From NCBI GenBank assembly GCA_003520455.1, contig DOUV01000227.1:1-6314 (forward strand): 6,314 nucleotides of DNA, given 5' to 3'. Below, piece after piece: positions 5,538 to 6,314 of the stretch. The stretch comes from Chloroflexota bacterium. Lineage in GTDB: Bacteria > Chloroflexota > Anaerolineae > Ardenticatenales > Ardenticatenaceae. The notes below the pieces were generated by a model that saw only the letters and a program-made list of their open reading frames with translations, was not told the DNA's origin and searched no databases. Made by a program: the position numbers and the translations under genes. How positions within the stretch are numbered: position 1 is the stretch's first letter; each line of letters begins with the position of its first letter.

Positions 5538-5894
5538 CTACTCAGCCGCTCCGCGCGCCTGCAAGAAGATCACGAACTCGCGCGCCATCTTTTGACGCTC
5601 CGGCGAGAGCGACTCGATCAGACTGAGGAGGGTCTCGCCCTCGCTCGGCTTTTTAGGCCGGAAGATGCGTGATTCCAGGGACGCGGCCTCCTCAATGATG
5701 TCCAGCGCGGTGGTCCGAAACTGGGTCGCGAGCTTCTCGAGTTCCTCGATGGTTGGGCTGGTCTTGTTGCCCTCGATCGCGCTGATGTAGCTCCCCGAGC
5801 GGCCGATGCGGTTTCCCAGCTCCTCCTGGGTGTAGCGGAACACTTTGCGCTTGCGCCGCAGAATCTCACAGACATTCTCGTTGAGTGTGGCCAT
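5538..5894 (-). CDS. XRE/HTH-type transcriptional regulator
   Basis: The 118-residue protein has an N-terminal Cro/C1-type helix-turn-helix at about residues 8-66: ILRRKRKVFRYTQEELGNRI is helix 1-2, GRSGSYISAIEGNK is the recognition helix and its turn, and SPTIEELEKLATQF ends the fold. The C-terminal third (ETLLSLIESLSPERQKMAREFVIFLQ) is helical and probably serves dimerisation. The start is secure: AGGAGG (complement of 5900-5905) lies 5 nt before the ATG, while an upstream in-frame start at 6035 would add 47 residues running through the promoter and hairpin region. The gene is divergent from hisE and precedes rpsD on the same strand. Regulators of this type often bind their own promoter region, so the hairpin at 5990-6018 is a candidate target. 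The effector and regulon are unknown. Confidence 0.92.
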   Translation of the reverse strand: MATLNENVCEILRRKRKVFRYTQEELGNRIGRSGSYISAIEGNKTSPTIEELEKLATQFRTTALDIIEEAASLESRIFRPKKPSEGETLLSLIESLSPERQKMAREFVIFLQARGAAE

Positions 5895-5923
5895 CGTCTC
5901 CTCCTGAATCCGGCAGAGGCGCA

Positions 5924-5952
5924 AGTGTAACACGGCCTCGAGAGCCGGCCAA
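5924..5952 (-). promoter_or_regulatory. Candidate promoter of the XRE gene
   Basis: On the minus strand: TTGGCC (complement of 5947-5952), a 17-nt spacer, TACACT (complement of 5924-5929). Transcription would start near 5917, giving a leader of about 22 nt that contains the AGGAGG site. It is back to back with the hisE promoter. Confidence 0.6.
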
Positions 5953-5989
5953 GCGGAGGACACGATGGATGAGGTTTGAGCATCTGTTC

Positions 5990-6018
5990 GGGTACGGGTG
6001 GCTGTAGCCGCCATACCC
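5990..6018. repeat. Strong inverted repeat between the divergent XRE and hisE promoters
   Basis: GGGTACGGGTGGCT (5990-6003) pairs with AGCCGCCATACCC (6006-6018): about 12 pairs with one mismatch, one bulge and one G-U. No T-run follows on either strand, so it is unlikely to be a terminator. It lies upstream of both -35 boxes (5947-5952 minus, 6045-6050 plus), where an operator controlling both genes would be expected. The XRE protein next door is the obvious candidate binder; this is inference. Confidence 0.5.
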
Positions 6019-6044
6019 AAACAAATAACCGCCATTCACTGGGC

Positions 6045-6072
6045 TTGCCAACTGACCCAGCCCGGTTACAAT
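6045..6072 (+). promoter_or_regulatory. Candidate promoter of hisE
   Basis: TTGCCA (6045-6050), a 16-nt spacer, TACAAT (6067-6072). Transcription would begin near 6079, leaving a leader of about 22 nt that includes the AGGAG ribosome binding site. hisE therefore appears to have its own promoter rather than depending on the hisF-hisI operon. Confidence 0.65.
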
Positions 6073-6100
6073 CCCACCAGCCCGGGAGAGGAGCACACGC

Positions 6101-6314
6101 GTGGCGCACGAGATTTTTGACTGGCTTGAAGCAATCATTGCCCGGCGCAAGGCCGAGCGGCCCGAAGGATCCTACACCACCTACCTGTTCGCGGCTGGCC
6201 AGGACAAAATCCTCAAGAAAGTGGGCGAGGAAGTGGCAGAAACCATTGTGGCCAGCAAGAACGGCGCCCGTACGGAGATCATCGCCGAGAGTGCCGACTT
6301 GCTCTACCATCTTT
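6101..6314 (+). CDS. hisE: HisE, phosphoribosyl-ATP pyrophosphatase (3' end outside window)
   Basis: HisE removes pyrophosphate from PR-ATP to give PR-AMP, the second step of histidine biosynthesis and the substrate of HisI. The first 71 codons are present and include nearly all conserved blocks: RRKAERPEGSYTTYLF (18-33), KILKKVGEEVAETIVASKN (about 38-56), and EIIAESADLLYHL (59-71). The acidic EEVAE and ESAD residues are the metal-binding helices of this all-alpha NTP-PPase family. It starts with GTG at 6101, supported by AGGAG at 6089-6093, 7 nt upstream, and by the family-like N-terminus. The gene is separate from hisI, and divergent from the XRE regulator across a 206-nt control region. 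The missing part should be some 30-40 residues. Confidence 0.95.
   Translation, partial: MAHEIFDWLEAIIARRKAERPEGSYTTYLFAAGQDKILKKVGEEVAETIVASKNGARTEIIAESADLLYHL

Noticed and set aside
5895..6035. Upstream in-frame start that would lengthen the XRE protein by 47 residues
   Set aside because: The extension crosses the promoter and hairpin region, while the internal ATG at 5894 has a strong AGGAGG and begins the HTH domain at the usual position.
5618..6310. Minus-strand open frame of 230 codons
   Set aside because: It overlaps the XRE gene in another frame, the divergent promoter region and hisE; the product is Arg/Ser/Pro-rich with no family resemblance.
1..6314. CRISPR array, tRNA, rRNA, insertion sequence or phage signatures
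   Set aside because: No regularly spaced repeats, tRNA-like cloverleaf, rRNA motif, transposase or terminal inverted repeats were found.

Overview
This is a GC-rich bacterial chromosomal window built around four histidine-biosynthesis genes: hisA, hisF, hisI and a hisE cut by the right edge. Other genes are interspersed. The gene order (hisA, Nudix hydrolase, hisF, small coiled-coil protein, MGMT-like protein with PWWR in place of the catalytic PCHR, hisI) and the protein style fit a Chloroflexota bacterium, probably class Chloroflexia (Chloroflexus/Roseiflexus relatives). That placement is inference from recall; no search was run.

Left part (1-1878, + strand). The C-terminal part of a GNAT acetyltransferase runs in from the left edge. 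A 152-nt gap with a long imperfect inverted repeat follows, then hisA with a good ribosome binding site. Ninety nt further on is a Nudix hydrolase whose best start codon lies just 5 nt after a TACAAT box, so its mRNA is probably leaderless. A perfect 22-bp palindrome sits inside the 3' end of the Nudix gene.

Middle part (1879-3926, + strand). A hairpin-bearing leader precedes hisF. hisF, a 98-aa unknown protein, the MGMT/ATL-like protein and hisI follow with gaps of 36, 3 and 37 nt and look like one operon. HisA and HisF catalyse successive steps and HisI acts just before HisA. No hisH (the glutaminase partner of HisF) is present, so it must be encoded elsewhere.

Right part (3927-6314). A self-contained transcription unit comes first: a candidate promoter (TTGGCC-N16-TGTAAT), about 200 nt of non-coding sequence rich in local and mutually exclusive helices, a DUF2795-type gene, and a clear Rho-independent terminator. 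On the minus strand lie rpsD (ribosomal protein S4, away from the usual alpha operon) and, upstream of it, a small XRE-family regulator. The regulator is divergent from hisE, and the 206-nt space between them holds two back-to-back promoters flanking a strong hairpin, a plausible control point.

The most interesting elements are the structured leader before the DUF2795 gene, the XRE/hisE divergent control region, the catalytic-residue-less MGMT homologue within a his operon, and the 22-bp palindrome. No CRISPR array, tRNA, rRNA, insertion sequence or phage gene was seen.
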